A DNA stretch of 64,000 bases. It comes from Palsa-504 sp963800415 (GTDB taxonomy: Bacteria > Actinomycetota > Actinomycetes > Streptosporangiales > Streptosporangiaceae). Below are positions 52,678 through 61,336 of the stretch, in pieces (position 1 is the first letter of the stretch; the number at the start of each line of letters is the position of its first letter). The notes below the pieces were generated by a model that had not been told where the DNA came from, made no database searches, and worked only from the letters and a program-made list of their open reading frames with translations. Both the position numbers and the translations under genes were made by a program. The stretch lies in assembly GCA_963800415.1 (NCBI GenBank), contig CAWDBS010000074.1, positions 1 to 64,000 on the forward strand, written 5' to 3'.

Positions 52678-53222
52678 CGGGTCTCCCTCAGTGCGCGAGC
52701 GAGGGCCGCGAGCCCGCGGGCCGCGGTGGACTTGACGGTCCCGGCGCTGATGCCGAGCGTGGCGGCTATCTCCGCCTCCGACAGCCCGAGGTAGAACCGG
52801 AGCACCAGCACCTCCCGCCGTCGACGGGAGAGCCCGGCCAGCGCGGCCAGCACCTGCTGCCGGTCCTCGGACAGCAGCACCGACTCCTCGGTGGACAGCG
52901 GCGGGCTCGGTGAGTCATGGCCGGCGTGCCGCTGGGCTCGGCCGCGCCGCCTGATCGCCGAGCGGCAGCCGTTGACCACCGCCGTCCGCAGGTAAGGGAG
53001 CGGGTCACCCGGATCGGCGAGCATGTCCCAGCGCTGGTGCAGCCGGGTGAAGACGTCCTGGACGACGTCTTCCCCGGTGGCCTGGTCACCGACGATGAAC
53101 GCGGCCAGCTTGACCATTCCGGGACAGTGCAGCCGGTACGCCTCGGCGAAGCCAGATCCCGCCGATGACGTCGGGCGATCTGCCGTATCGTCCGGGGTGT
53201 ACCGGTCGGCGCTTGGTCTCAT
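52674..53222 (-). CDS. SigE-family ECF RNA polymerase sigma factor
   Basis: 182 aa with sigma region 2 (FAEAYRLHCPGMVKLAAFIVGD, GEDVVQDVFTRLHQRW) and region 4 (LSRRRREVLVLRFYLGLSEAEI, LGISAGTVKSTAARGL). ECF factors direct polymerase to stress or cell-surface promoters. ATG 53222 (MRPSADRYTP) is chosen; the frame extends 17 codons upstream without signal. It is translationally coupled to the membrane protein downstream, probably its regulator. Confidence 0.88.
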   Translation of the reverse strand: MRPSADRYTPDDTADRPTSSAGSGFAEAYRLHCPGMVKLAAFIVGDQATGEDVVQDVFTRLHQRWDMLADPGDPLPYLRTAVVNGCRSAIRRRGRAQRHAGHDSPSPPLSTEESVLLSEDRQQVLAALAGLSRRRREVLVLRFYLGLSEAEIAATLGISAGTVKSTAARGLAALARALRETR

Positions 53223-53767
53223 GCCCACTACACTCCACGCCCCCGTGATCGGTTGCCTGCGGCCTCTATCCACGATCCTCCGGTCACCGGCTGGGGTGCA
53301 AATACGTCGGAGGGCCGACCGCTACCGGGGTGGGTGGGCGGGCTGACTGGTGCGGCCTTGCCGCTTCCGCGTGCGGCCGTGCCGGCGGGTAGGGGTGCTA
53401 CCCGCCGACGGCCTCGGCTTCGTTGCCGGAGGTTGCTTACGTGGTCAAATCCTGATTGTGGCCTCGATGACGAGTCGGCGCGTTGGGCGTCCGTTTTCAC
53501 ATTTGAGACCCGCCGTGATGAGGGGTAGAACGATCCACGATATGAAGTACTGAGTTATCCACAGGTTTGAGAACGGTGTGGCGGGTCGCGGCTGGACCGC
53601 TCAGGCTGGACCGACGCCACCGAGCACCGCTGCCGGACGGCCGTCGAGGTCGCCGCGATCCTGCGCGACCGCGGCTGGACAGGCACCCTCCGCCCGGGCA
53701 GCCCCACGTGCCCCGCCGCGGGAGCAGTGAAGCGGGCCTAGGAGGAGCGGGCCTAGGAGGAGCGAGC
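53223..53767. other. Intergenic stretch with a coding-like fragment
   Basis: The plus strand near 53630-53730 reads TAVEVAAILRDRGWTGTLRP and then AGAVKRA and a stop, preceded by other frames; this looks like the decayed tail of an unidentified gene. The section next to the sigma gene probably holds its promoter, but no clear -35/-10 pair was picked out. Confidence 0.35.
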
Positions 53768-53775
53768 CTAGGAGG
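53731..53775. repeat. Three tandem 15-bp repeats carrying CCTAGG
   Basis: AGCGGGCCTAGGAGG occurs twice and AGCGAGCCTAGGAGG once, end to end. The third copy supplies the TAG stop of the minus-strand amidotransferase-like gene; the other copies place further TAGs just beyond. Confidence 0.85.
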
Positions 53776-54544
53776 AGCGAGCGGCGTGCCGCTTGGAAGA
53801 GCGTTTGGACCGCGTGGTCACTTCGGGCTGGGGTATCGCCGCGGCCGCGGTCTTGGCCACCGCCACCAGGGCCTCGAACAGCCGCGGGTCATCGCCGTCT
53901 TCGGGGCTCCATTGCACGCCCACGCCCCACCGGTGTCCCTGCACCTCGAGCGCCTCCACCACCTGATCCGGGGTCCAGGCCACGGTGAGGAGCCCGGTGC
54001 CGATCCGGTTGACCGCCTGGTGGTGGGCCGCGGGCACCTGGGCGGTCTCGCCGAGCAGGCGCGCGAGCTTGCTCGCCGGGGTGATCTGCAGGTCATGGGT
54101 GGTCATCTTGACCGGGTCCGGCTTGTGGCTCTGGTCGCCGATGCGGTCGGGAAGGTGCTGAGTGAGAGTGCCGCCACGGGCCACGTTGAGGATGTGCATG
54201 CCGCGGCCGATGGCCAGGAAGGGAAGGTCGGCGTCGATCGCCGCCCGGGTGAGGATCAGTTCGAACCTGTCCCGCCGGTGGTCGGGTATGTCGGTCTGCT
54301 CGTGCGGCGCTTCGTCGTACAGCGAGGGATCGACATCACGGCCGCCCGTGAGCACCAGCCCGTTGAGCCCGGCGATCAGCACGGGCACGGAACTCGCCGG
54401 AACGGGCGGCAAGATCACTGGCGTCCCTCCCGCGCGCTCGACGGCTCGCGTATAGCTCACCGGCGAGACCACGGCCTCGCGAATCCAGCTGCCCCACCGG
54501 GCGGCCTCAAGCTCCCCAGTGATGCCGATCATCGGCCGGCCCAT
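53768..54544 (-). CDS. Class I glutamine-amidotransferase-like protein lacking catalytic Cys and His
   Basis: A 258-aa protein of the PuuD-like peptidase C26 family (gamma-glutamyl-GABA hydrolase fold): MIGITGELEAARWG, LVLTGGRDVDPSLY, GMHILNVARGGTLTQHL and HHQAVNRIG match the family. At the nucleophile elbow, where active members read GxCRG, this one reads AIGRGMH (Cys to Gly). The later GVQWHPE is GVQWSPE (His to Ser). Both changes are read directly from the DNA. It is probably a non-hydrolytic binding or regulatory protein. ATG 54544 has a perfect AGGAGG seven bases upstream. Basic Ser/Arg/Lys-rich tail. Confidence 0.85.
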   Translation of the reverse strand: MGRPMIGITGELEAARWGSWIREAVVSPVSYTRAVERAGGTPVILPPVPASSVPVLIAGLNGLVLTGGRDVDPSLYDEAPHEQTDIPDHRRDRFELILTRAAIDADLPFLAIGRGMHILNVARGGTLTQHLPDRIGDQSHKPDPVKMTTHDLQITPASKLARLLGETAQVPAAHHQAVNRIGTGLLTVAWTPDQVVEALEVQGHRWGVGVQWSPEDGDDPRLFEALVAVAKTAAAAIPQPEVTTRSKRSSKRHAARSS

Positions 54545-54745
54545 CCGTCGTCCTCCTGCACGTAAGGTCCCAAGCCCATAATGGCCCATCACGCCCACGC
54601 AGGCCTGCCCACCGGGAAAATCTCCGGCCCCGGTTAAACCGGCTTGGCGGGAAATCGGTTGTAGCGTTCTGCTGCTAGTGCGACAGCGTGAGTGTGGTGA
54701 TGTCAGCAGGCGACGAATCCGCCCGCCAGACTGGCGGCTTTCCGA

Positions 54746-55438
54746 CTAGTTCTGCAAGTACTTCCCGAAGAACGCGAAGATCCGCTGCCAGGCGTCCTCA
54801 GCCCCGGCCTTGTCGTACCGCAGCCGCGCCAGCGCGGTCACCGGCGCCAGCGCGGCCGGCTTGGGGCTCATGAAGCTGTGCCCGGCTTCCGGGTACAGCT
54901 TCACCTCGTGCGGCACCCCCAGCGCGGTCAGCGCGGCCTCGAGTCGCTTGGGGTGGGACGTGCCCATCAGGTCCCGCCCGCCGTAGCTGGCCACGATCGG
55001 GCAGGAACCCGCGAGGACCGTCTCCGGGTCCGAAGGGACCTCGCCGTAATTGACCGCCGCGACGGCGTACTCCCCGCGTGGCGCGCACAGCAGCGCGAAG
55101 CTGCCGCCCAGGCAGAAACCGATCACTCCGGTCTGCCCGGTGCAGTCGGTGCGCCCGGTCAGCCACCTGCGGCAGCCGTCCAGGGTGTCGAACGCCGGTC
55201 CCGACCCGGCCCGCAGCTGCCTGATCATGCTGCGGACGCAGCGCAGCCAGAGCTTGCCGTCGGTTAGGTCGGGGGCCAGGGCCAGGTAGCCGAGCGCGGC
55301 CAGCCGGTCCGCGTGACCGCGGGTGTCCGCGTTCAGGCCGAACGCCTCGTGGATGACCACCACGCCCGGCCACGGGCCAGGCGAGCCGACCGGGACCGCC
55401 AGGTACGCGGCGGTGGTGCCCACCGTCACATCAGGCAT
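54746..55438 (-). CDS. Dienelactone hydrolase family protein
   Basis: A 230-aa alpha/beta hydrolase with a Cys-nucleophile elbow GFCLGGSF, an Asp in SYGGRDLMG and the His in EAGHSFMSP, the DLH triad. VVVIHEAFGLNADTRGHADRLA is the typical N-terminal segment. Dienelactone hydrolase acts in chlorocatechol-type ring degradation, but many relatives act on other esters, so the substrate is open. It is followed 37 bases later on the opposite side by thyX, same strand. Confidence 0.88.
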   Translation of the reverse strand: MPDVTVGTTAAYLAVPVGSPGPWPGVVVIHEAFGLNADTRGHADRLAALGYLALAPDLTDGKLWLRCVRSMIRQLRAGSGPAFDTLDGCRRWLTGRTDCTGQTGVIGFCLGGSFALLCAPRGEYAVAAVNYGEVPSDPETVLAGSCPIVASYGGRDLMGTSHPKRLEAALTALGVPHEVKLYPEAGHSFMSPKPAALAPVTALARLRYDKAGAEDAWQRIFAFFGKYLQN

Positions 55439-55475
55439 CGCGGGCCTCCCGTCAGAGCGCGCCCTGTCGGCTCGG

Positions 55476-56264
55476 TCATACCTTGCGCCAGCCGGGCACC
55501 CAGGTGCCTTCGGTGACCGTGTAATCGCTGAACAAGGCCGGCGCCTCCGCCCGCATCAGCTCGCCTATCTTGCCGAACACCAGGCGGATCTCCTCCTCCG
55601 CGCCCTGGTCGGTCCGCGCCTCGATGGTGTGCCGCAGGGTGCGGATGTTCGCCGTCCACACCAGCCCGGTGGCCAGGCCCTCGGGCGCGAACCGGCGCAT
55701 GAACGAGGTCTTGGCCTTCTTCTCGTGCATCTTGGTGTCGTCGTCGTCCAGCCCGAAATGCCCGGCCATCCACTGCTGAAACCGCTCGAGCTCAGTCAGC
55801 AGGACGGTCGCCCGCTTCATCAACTCCGCGTCCTCGCGCGCCCAGTCCGGAAACCAGAACGGCAGCTCATCGAGGCGGACGTAACGCAGCGACTCCTGCG
55901 ACACCGCCGTCCCCGGCCGATGACGCACGATCTCATGGGTGAAAACACGCGATACGTTGTGCAGCACGAACGTGAAGCCGACGTGCTCCAGCACCGAGCC
56001 GTGCTGCTGCTTCAGGATGTTCTGCAGGTACGCGTCCTGGTCGTCGCGGACCTTACGGACGTTCGGGTTGAGGCCCGGCTCCCACGAGCGATAGCACATC
56101 TTCCCGGCGAACTCGGCGAGGTCCTGCACGTCGTTGCCGAGCTGGTCGCGGTCGATCCGCTCCAGCCAGCGCTCGCCGCCCACCTCGCGCAGGTAGGCGG
56201 CCATTGCCTCGTAGTCGACCTTCGGCCGGGCGACCAGGAAAACCTCGGGTTCCACGCTCCTCAT
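55476..56264 (-). CDS. thyX: Flavin-dependent thymidylate synthase
   Basis: ThyX makes dTMP from dUMP using methylene-tetrahydrofolate and FAD/NADPH. The ThyX motif RHRxxSx(7)S is here as RHRPGTAVSQESLRYV (RHR, then SQES/RY). HGSVLEHVGFTFVLHNVSR and the C-terminal dUMP-site Arg/Gln segment RTDQGAEEEIR are also family-typical. 262 aa from ATG 56264, with no strong ribosome-binding site. 44 bases downstream of trpEG on the same strand. Confidence 0.94.
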   Translation of the reverse strand: MRSVEPEVFLVARPKVDYEAMAAYLREVGGERWLERIDRDQLGNDVQDLAEFAGKMCYRSWEPGLNPNVRKVRDDQDAYLQNILKQQHGSVLEHVGFTFVLHNVSRVFTHEIVRHRPGTAVSQESLRYVRLDELPFWFPDWAREDAELMKRATVLLTELERFQQWMAGHFGLDDDDTKMHEKKAKTSFMRRFAPEGLATGLVWTANIRTLRHTIEARTDQGAEEEIRLVFGKIGELMRAEAPALFSDYTVTEGTWVPGWRKV

Positions 56265-56308
56265 GGCACAGCACAGTAACAACCGCGAGGCGGCGGAGAA
56301 GGGGCGAC

Positions 56309-58579
56309 TCACCGAATGGCTTGTGCGGGCTCCCGGGCACGACACAGGTCAAGGACGTTGCCGATGATCTGGTGCCCGGCCCGGCCGGAAGCGGTCAGGA
56401 TCGACTCGGGGTGGAACTGCACCGCCCACCGCCCGGCCTCGTCGTCCTCGATCGCCATCACCACATCCGCCCCGTCCGGCGAGCGGAGGGACGCGGTCGC
56501 GGCGAACCCGCCGCGGACCTCGCCGTGCGGCGCGTACAGGCTGTGATACCGCCCGGCGGTGAACTCGCCGGGCAGCCCGGCGAGCAGCGATGATTTCTCG
56601 GACGCCTGGACCAGCCCCGGCTTGCCGTGCGCGGGCTCGGGCAGCAAGGACAGCGCGCCGCCCGCGTGCTCCACCATGGCCTGCAGGCCCAGGCAGACAC
56701 CGAAGGTCGGCAGGCGCCGCGCGTACACCTCGTCGAGCAGCGCCGCGCAGCCGAAGTCGGCGGGGCGTCCCGGGCCGGGCGACATGACGACCAGATCCGG
56801 CGCGTAGGTGTCGAGCAGGCTGGGCGAGAAGCCGAACCGCAGTGTGGTCACCTCGGCGCCCTGCTGCCTGAAGTAGTCGCCGAGCGTGTGCACGAACGAG
56901 TCCTGGTGATCGACCAGGAGGACCCGCGGGTGGTAATCGCGGGTCGTGGCGCGGCCCCGCTCGCCGGGACGGCGGGACTGGGGCTCCACGGCGTCCCGCG
57001 CAATCCGCCCGGCCTCGTCCAGCGTCTCGAGCAGGGCGCGCGCCTTGATCTGGGTCTCCTTCTCCTCGGCCGCGGGCACCGAGTCGTACAGCAGGGTCGC
57101 GCCGGCCCGCACCGCGGCGATCCCGCCGGTGATGTGCGCGGTGCGCAGGGTGAGCCCGGTGTTCATCGACCCGTCGAAGCCGACCTTGCCGACGGCCCCG
57201 CCGTACCAGCGGCGCGGGGTCTCCTCATGATCCTCGATGAACTGCATGGCCCAGGTCTTCGGGGCGCCGGTCACGGTGACCGCCCACATGTGGGTGAGGA
57301 ACGCGTCGAACGCGTCGAACCCGGGCCGGAGCCGCCCCTCGATGTGATCGACGGTGTGGATGAGGCGGCTGTACATCTCGATCTGCCGCCGGCCGATCAC
57401 CCGGACCGAGCCGGGCACGCAGACCCGCGCCTTGTCGTTGCGGTCCACGTCGGTGCACATGGTCAGCTCGGACTCCTCCTTGGCCGAGCCGAGCAGGGTG
57501 GCGATGTTGGCGGCGTCCTCGAGGGTGTCCTCGCCGCGCGCGATCGTGCCGGCGATCGGGCAGGTCTCCACCCGGTCCCCGGTGACCCGCACGTACATCT
57601 CGGGCGACGCGCCGACCAGGAACTCTCCCTCGCCGAGGTTGAACAGGAACTCATACGGAGCCGGGTTGCGCTGCCGCAGCAGTTCGTAGAACGCGGCCGG
57701 CGACGCGCACCGGCCGTAGAACACGTGCCCGGGCACCACCTCGAACAGGTCGCCGCAGGCGAACCGCTCCCGGGCTTCCTCCACGACCTGCGCATAGCTT
57801 CCCGGCCGCGGTTGCTGAGGTAGGTCAGGTTCCGGGAGGAGCTGAGAGGTCCGTCCGCCCGGGGCAGCAGAGTCCCGAACGGACTCGGTGGCGGCCCTGG
57901 CGTCGGTGCGCGCCGTCCCGCGGTCGAACCCGGCCGTGGACACTCCGCCCACCTCGAACTCATAGGAGTACCTGACCGCCTCCTCGCGCTTGCGGTCCAG
58001 GACCCAGATCTCGTCCGGCAGGTGCAGCACCAGGTCGCGCTGAGTGGCGGGCCGGCCGAGCCGCAGCCGGACCGGCTCGAACTGGAACGCCAGGTCATAG
58101 CCGAACGCCCCGTACAGGCCCAGGTGCGGGTCCTCGCAGGCGAACGCGGCGGTGATCTCGCGCAGCGCGGTGAACACGGTCGGCCTGCGGCTGCGCTCCT
58201 CCTCGGTGAACTCCCGGTCGTCCTCGGCGACAAAGACAGTGACCTCGTCGGCGGGCTCGCCGGTCCTCGGCGCTGCATCTGCGGCGCCTGCCCGGCGCAG
58301 GGCGGCGCGGAGCACCGGCAGCAGCACACGGCCGCGCTCGTTCAGGGCCCGCGCGGTGACCCGCCTGCCGGTGGCGACGATCTCCACGCACGGGTCGGCG
58401 TACGCCATGTGCCAGCGGCTGTACCGCCCCGGGTACTCCATGCCGGAACTCATCACGCCGCCGCGGCGCTCGTCGGCGAGGGCCGCGATCCGGCCGAGCT
58501 CAGCGGGGTCGAACGGCGCGGCGGTGCGGGTGACCCGTACGCCGTCGCGGGTCGTCATTTCCGTACGTTGGGCGTCCAC
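56309..58579 (-). CDS. trpE: Fused anthranilate synthase (TrpE-TrpG)
   Basis: A 756-aa fusion catalysing chorismate plus glutamine to anthranilate, first step of tryptophan synthesis. The TrpE part shows CPIAGTIARGEDTLEDA, DVDRNDKARVC and AVTVTGAPK. After a short linker (ERGRATTRDYHPRVLLVDHQ) the class I GATase part has FGVCLGLQAMVE (Cys nucleophile) and VQFHPES (catalytic His and Glu). The likely start is GTG 58579 with GAGGGG six bases upstream; ATG 58558 is an alternative. A Trp-Trp leader peptide and competing hairpins precede it. Confidence 0.93.
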   Translation of the reverse strand: MDAQRTEMTTRDGVRVTRTAAPFDPAELGRIAALADERRGGVMSSGMEYPGRYSRWHMAYADPCVEIVATGRRVTARALNERGRVLLPVLRAALRRAGAADAAPRTGEPADEVTVFVAEDDREFTEEERSRRPTVFTALREITAAFACEDPHLGLYGAFGYDLAFQFEPVRLRLGRPATQRDLVLHLPDEIWVLDRKREEAVRYSYEFEVGGVSTAGFDRGTARTDARAATESVRDSAAPGGRTSQLLPEPDLPQQPRPGSYAQVVEEARERFACGDLFEVVPGHVFYGRCASPAAFYELLRQRNPAPYEFLFNLGEGEFLVGASPEMYVRVTGDRVETCPIAGTIARGEDTLEDAANIATLLGSAKEESELTMCTDVDRNDKARVCVPGSVRVIGRRQIEMYSRLIHTVDHIEGRLRPGFDAFDAFLTHMWAVTVTGAPKTWAMQFIEDHEETPRRWYGGAVGKVGFDGSMNTGLTLRTAHITGGIAAVRAGATLLYDSVPAAEEKETQIKARALLETLDEAGRIARDAVEPQSRRPGERGRATTRDYHPRVLLVDHQDSFVHTLGDYFRQQGAEVTTLRFGFSPSLLDTYAPDLVVMSPGPGRPADFGCAALLDEVYARRLPTFGVCLGLQAMVEHAGGALSLLPEPAHGKPGLVQASEKSSLLAGLPGEFTAGRYHSLYAPHGEVRGGFAATASLRSPDGADVVMAIEDDEAGRWAVQFHPESILTASGRAGHQIIGNVLDLCRAREPAQAIR

Positions 58580-58586
58580 AGTGGCC

Positions 58587-58672
58587 CCTCGGGTTTCAGG
58601 CCCCGAAGGCGGCCGGGCAACGAAAATGCGGCCGCCGTTACGGGGCGGTCGCTTCTGGTATCGAAACGCGTA
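58587..58672 (-). promoter_or_regulatory. trp leader: competing hairpins over the trpEG ribosome-binding site
   Basis: On the trpEG strand the leader forms GGCGGCCG with a 13-base loop and CGGCCGCC (58608-58636, perfect 8-bp stem). An earlier arm, CCGCC...GGCGG, shares its 5' half and would exclude it. Next to the gene, CTTCGGG-N8-CCCGAGG (58587-58608) buries part of the GAGGGG ribosome-binding site. This is the layout expected for ribosome-stalling attenuation, at either the transcription or translation level. Confidence 0.6.
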
Positions 58673-58726
58673 TCAGCACGCCGCCGAGGAGCGGCGCCAC
58701 CACTGCAGGCAGGCTGTTCGCGTCAC
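58673..58726 (-). CDS. trpL: Tryptophan-operon leader peptide
   Basis: A 17-codon frame, MTRTACLQWWRRSSAAC, with two adjacent Trp codons and its TGA just before the hairpins upstream of trpEG. Trp-Trp leader peptides control trpE by ribosome stalling in actinomycetes. It starts with GTG at 58726 with no ribosome-binding site, but TACGCT lies seven bases before it, so the transcript may begin at the start codon (leaderless). Too short to be called by length alone; the position and WW give it weight. Confidence 0.65.
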   Translation of the reverse strand: MTRTACLQWWRRSSAAC

Positions 58727-58810
58727 AGGGCATAGCGTAGCGGATCACCGCCGGGTCCCGCTAGCGGCCCGGGGATGGGATAAGGTATGCCCGGCGGGAG
58801 GTTCCGCAGG

Positions 58811-59383
58811 TCAGAAGTCGAAGCCGCCGGGGCGGCCGTTGTGGTCGGCGAGCAGGCCGGCCAGCGTGGAGACGGCGATCTCGGGCGGTATCCGCGAGCC
58901 TATGTTGAGCCCGATCGGCCGGTGCACCCGGGCGATCTCGTCCGCCGGTACGCCGAGGTCGGTGAGCATGGCCACATGCGGCCCCACGTGGTGCGGGTTG
59001 CCCATGATCCCGACCCACCGGGCCTTGGTGCCCAGCGCGTCCCGGAGCATGACGCCGAGTTCGGGCCGGTGATGGTCGGTGACGACGACGTCCGCGGAGT
59101 CGTCGAGGTCGTCGGGAACGGCGGTGAGCAGCGGGAACCCGAGGGCGGCGGCCCCAGCGGCGCGGGCCTCGTCGGGCTCGAGCAGCAGCCCGCGGAACCC
59201 CATGTCCGCGCCGTACCTCAGCAGGTACCCGGCGACCGGCGAGGCGAACACGGCGACCAGCGTCCGCTCGGCCGCGGCGCCGTGCCCGGCCCCCGCCCCC
59301 GCCGTGGCACTGGCCGGGGCGACGGGGCTGTGGGCCACCGCGCAGGCCCCGTCTTCGTCGTGATGGTGCGTGTGCTCAGTCAT
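58811..59383 (-). CDS. XdhC/CoxI-type Rossmann-domain protein
   Basis: 190 aa. It starts with a His-rich head (MTEHTHHHDEDG), and then TLVAVFASPVAGYLLRYGADMGFRGLLLEP, DHHRPELGVMLRDAL, WVGIMGNPHHVGPH and RPIGLNIGSRIPPEIAVSTLAGL. The last is the classic end of XdhC, where IG-SRTPAEIAVSI is usual. XdhC inserts the sulfurated molybdenum cofactor into xanthine-dehydrogenase-type enzymes; no such enzyme gene is visible here. The His-rich N-terminus suggests metal binding (inference). Confidence 0.83.
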   Translation of the reverse strand: MTEHTHHHDEDGACAVAHSPVAPASATAGAGAGHGAAAERTLVAVFASPVAGYLLRYGADMGFRGLLLEPDEARAAGAAALGFPLLTAVPDDLDDSADVVVTDHHRPELGVMLRDALGTKARWVGIMGNPHHVGPHVAMLTDLGVPADEIARVHRPIGLNIGSRIPPEIAVSTLAGLLADHNGRPGGFDF

Positions 59384-59473
59384 GGCAGCTAGTCTGCCCT
59401 CCCCGAGCGCACCACGGCCAGCGCAGCAGATGGGCCGGGGCCCGGCCGGCGACCGGGTAGGTATGGTGGCGGT

Positions 59474-59976
59474 GTGATCTCCCGTGACGATATCCGCGCC
59501 ACCTACGACACGATCCGGCCCTATATCCGGCGCACGCCGGTGGTTCAGGTCGACCTCGGCGAGCTCGACCCGGCGGGGCCCGCCTTGCCGACGGCAATCC
59601 TGAAGCTGGAACAGCTGCAGTGCGCCGGGTCGTTCAAGGCCCGCGGCGCGTTCGCGAACCTGCTGCTGCGGGACGTGCCGCCGGCCGGCGTGGTGGCGGC
59701 CTCCGGCGGCAACCACGGCGTGGCCGTGGCCTATGCCGCGCACCGCCGCGGCGTGCCTGCCAGGGTCTTCGTGCCCACCGTGTCCGCCCCGGCCAAGATG
59801 GAGCGCATCCGGCAGCTCGGCGCGGAGCTCGTGGTGACCGGCGAGCGCTATGCCGACGCGCTGGCCGCCGCGCAGGCCTCGCCGGCGCCTACAAGCCCGC
59901 GCCCGGGGAGCAGGTGGCCGTCGTGATCAGCGGCGCCAACATGGCTCCCGCCCAGCTTGACGTGCGGGGTGGCTGA
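59474..59976 (+). pseudogene. Threonine/serine dehydratase with large internal deletion
   Basis: The first ~140 residues are a normal PLP-dependent dehydratase start: IRPYIRRTPVVQVDLGELD, the PLP lysine in GSFKARGAFANLLL, ASGGNHGVAVAYAA and FVPTVSAPAKMERIRQLGA. At about 59875 the sequence jumps into LAGAYKPAPGEQVAVVISG in another frame, which is the C-terminal end of the same family, then a stop. About half the normal ~310 codons are missing, including the Gly-rich phosphate-binding loop and allosteric parts. Almost certainly inactive. Confidence 0.75.
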
Positions 59977-60064
59977 GGCAGGCGCCCCCCGGCCGTTCGG
60001 GATAAGAGATATTTGACCGAACGGGCCGCGGTTCCCGCACCCGGATACGGGAGACTGTGTTGCT

Positions 60065-61336
60065 ATGCGGTTCGTCTTCACTCCCCCTGCCGACCACGCG
60101 GCCGGATTGCTCACGCTGCCGTGGTCCGAGCCGCTGGCGGAATGGCAGGACGAGCGGCTGGTCGAGATCAGGCAGCGCGGTATCTCGCGGCACGTGGTCC
60201 GCTTCGTCTACGACGACGGCACGCTGTACGCCCTCAAGGAGCTCAGCGAGCGGCTGGCCCGGCGCGAGTACCGGCTGCTCCGGGCGCTGGCCGAGCTGAG
60301 CATCCCCGCGGTCGAGGTGGTCGGGATCGCGGTCGACCTGGACGAGGCGGCCCCGCGGGACTCCGACGCCGACGCGATCCTGGTCACCAAGTTCCTCAGC
60401 TACGCGACCACCTACCGGGCGGTCTTCTCCAACCCGCGGGGCCTGCACGCCACCGACGGGCTGCTCGACGCGCTGGTCGAACTGCTGGTCCGGCTGCACC
60501 TGTCCGGGTTCTTCTGGGGCGACTGCTCGCTGTCCAACACGCTGTTCCGGCACGACGCGGGCACGCTGGAGGCGTACCTGGTCGACGCGGAGACCAGCGA
60601 GCAGCACCCGGAGCTGACCGAGGGACAGCGCCAGTATGACGTGGAGCTGGCCATCGAGCGGGTGTACGGCGAGCTGCTCGACCTGCAGGCGGGCGAGCTG
60701 CTCCCGGCTGAGGTCGACCCGATGGAGATCGCCGAGAAGCTCGGGCGCCGGTATGGGTCCTTGTGGCAGGAGCTGACCCGCGAGGAGATCCTGCGTCCGG
60801 AGGAGCAGCGGTACCGGATCGCCGAACGCCTGCGCCGGCTCAACGAGCTCGGCTTCGACGCGGACGAGGTCGAGCTGATCAGCACCGGCGAGGGCAACAA
60901 GCTGCGGCTGAAGACCCGGGTGGCCGAATCGGGACACGACTCGAGGAAGCTGTTCCTGCGGACCGGGATCGACGCCGGGGAGAACCAGGCCCGGCGGCTG
61001 CTCAACGACATGGCGGGATTCCGGGCCTGGCTGGAGCAGAAGCAAGGCCGGCCGGTGTCGGAGGTGGTGGCGGCCAACCGGTGGCTGGAGGAGGTCTACG
61101 ACCCGGTGATCGCCGCGATCCCCGACAGCCTGCGCGGCCGGCTGCCCCCGGCGGAGATCTTCCACGAGGTGCTCGAGCACCGCTGGTACATGTCCGAGGC
61201 GGCGGGACGCGACGTCGGCACCACGGCCGCCGCCAAGGCCTACATCGAGCAGGTGCTGCCGGCCACGCCCGAGCCGCTGGAGTCCGACGACTCCCCCGGG
61301 GGTGGCGAGCTGCTCGAGGCGCTGGACGACGGCTAA
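60065..61336 (+). CDS. DUF4032 protein with kinase-like fold
   Basis: 423 aa. The N-terminal part resembles lipopolysaccharide-kinase/protein-kinase-like folds: YALKELSERLARREYRLLRAL (a candidate Lys and Glu pair) and LHLSGFFWGDCSLSNTLF (in place of the HxD loop, then Asn), followed by LVDAETSE. The DUF4032 region fills the C-terminal half (YGSLWQELTREEIL, FRAWLEQKQGRPVSEVVAANRWL). Function unknown; phosphotransfer to a non-protein substrate is a guess. Its TAA and the dehalogenase TAG overlap in CTAA. Confidence 0.82.
   Translation: MRFVFTPPADHAAGLLTLPWSEPLAEWQDERLVEIRQRGISRHVVRFVYDDGTLYALKELSERLARREYRLLRALAELSIPAVEVVGIAVDLDEAAPRDSDADAILVTKFLSYATTYRAVFSNPRGLHATDGLLDALVELLVRLHLSGFFWGDCSLSNTLFRHDAGTLEAYLVDAETSEQHPELTEGQRQYDVELAIERVYGELLDLQAGELLPAEVDPMEIAEKLGRRYGSLWQELTREEILRPEEQRYRIAERLRRLNELGFDADEVELISTGEGNKLRLKTRVAESGHDSRKLFLRTGIDAGENQARRLLNDMAGFRAWLEQKQGRPVSEVVAANRWLEEVYDPVIAAIPDSLRGRLPPAEIFHEVLEHRWYMSEAAGRDVGTTAAAKAYIEQVLPATPEPLESDDSPGGGELLEALDDG

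Noticed and set aside
61285..61300. Another G-run repeat (CCCCCGGGGG in the DUF4032 gene)
   Set aside because: Only a 10-bp palindrome; it lacks the second and third runs that define the repeat.
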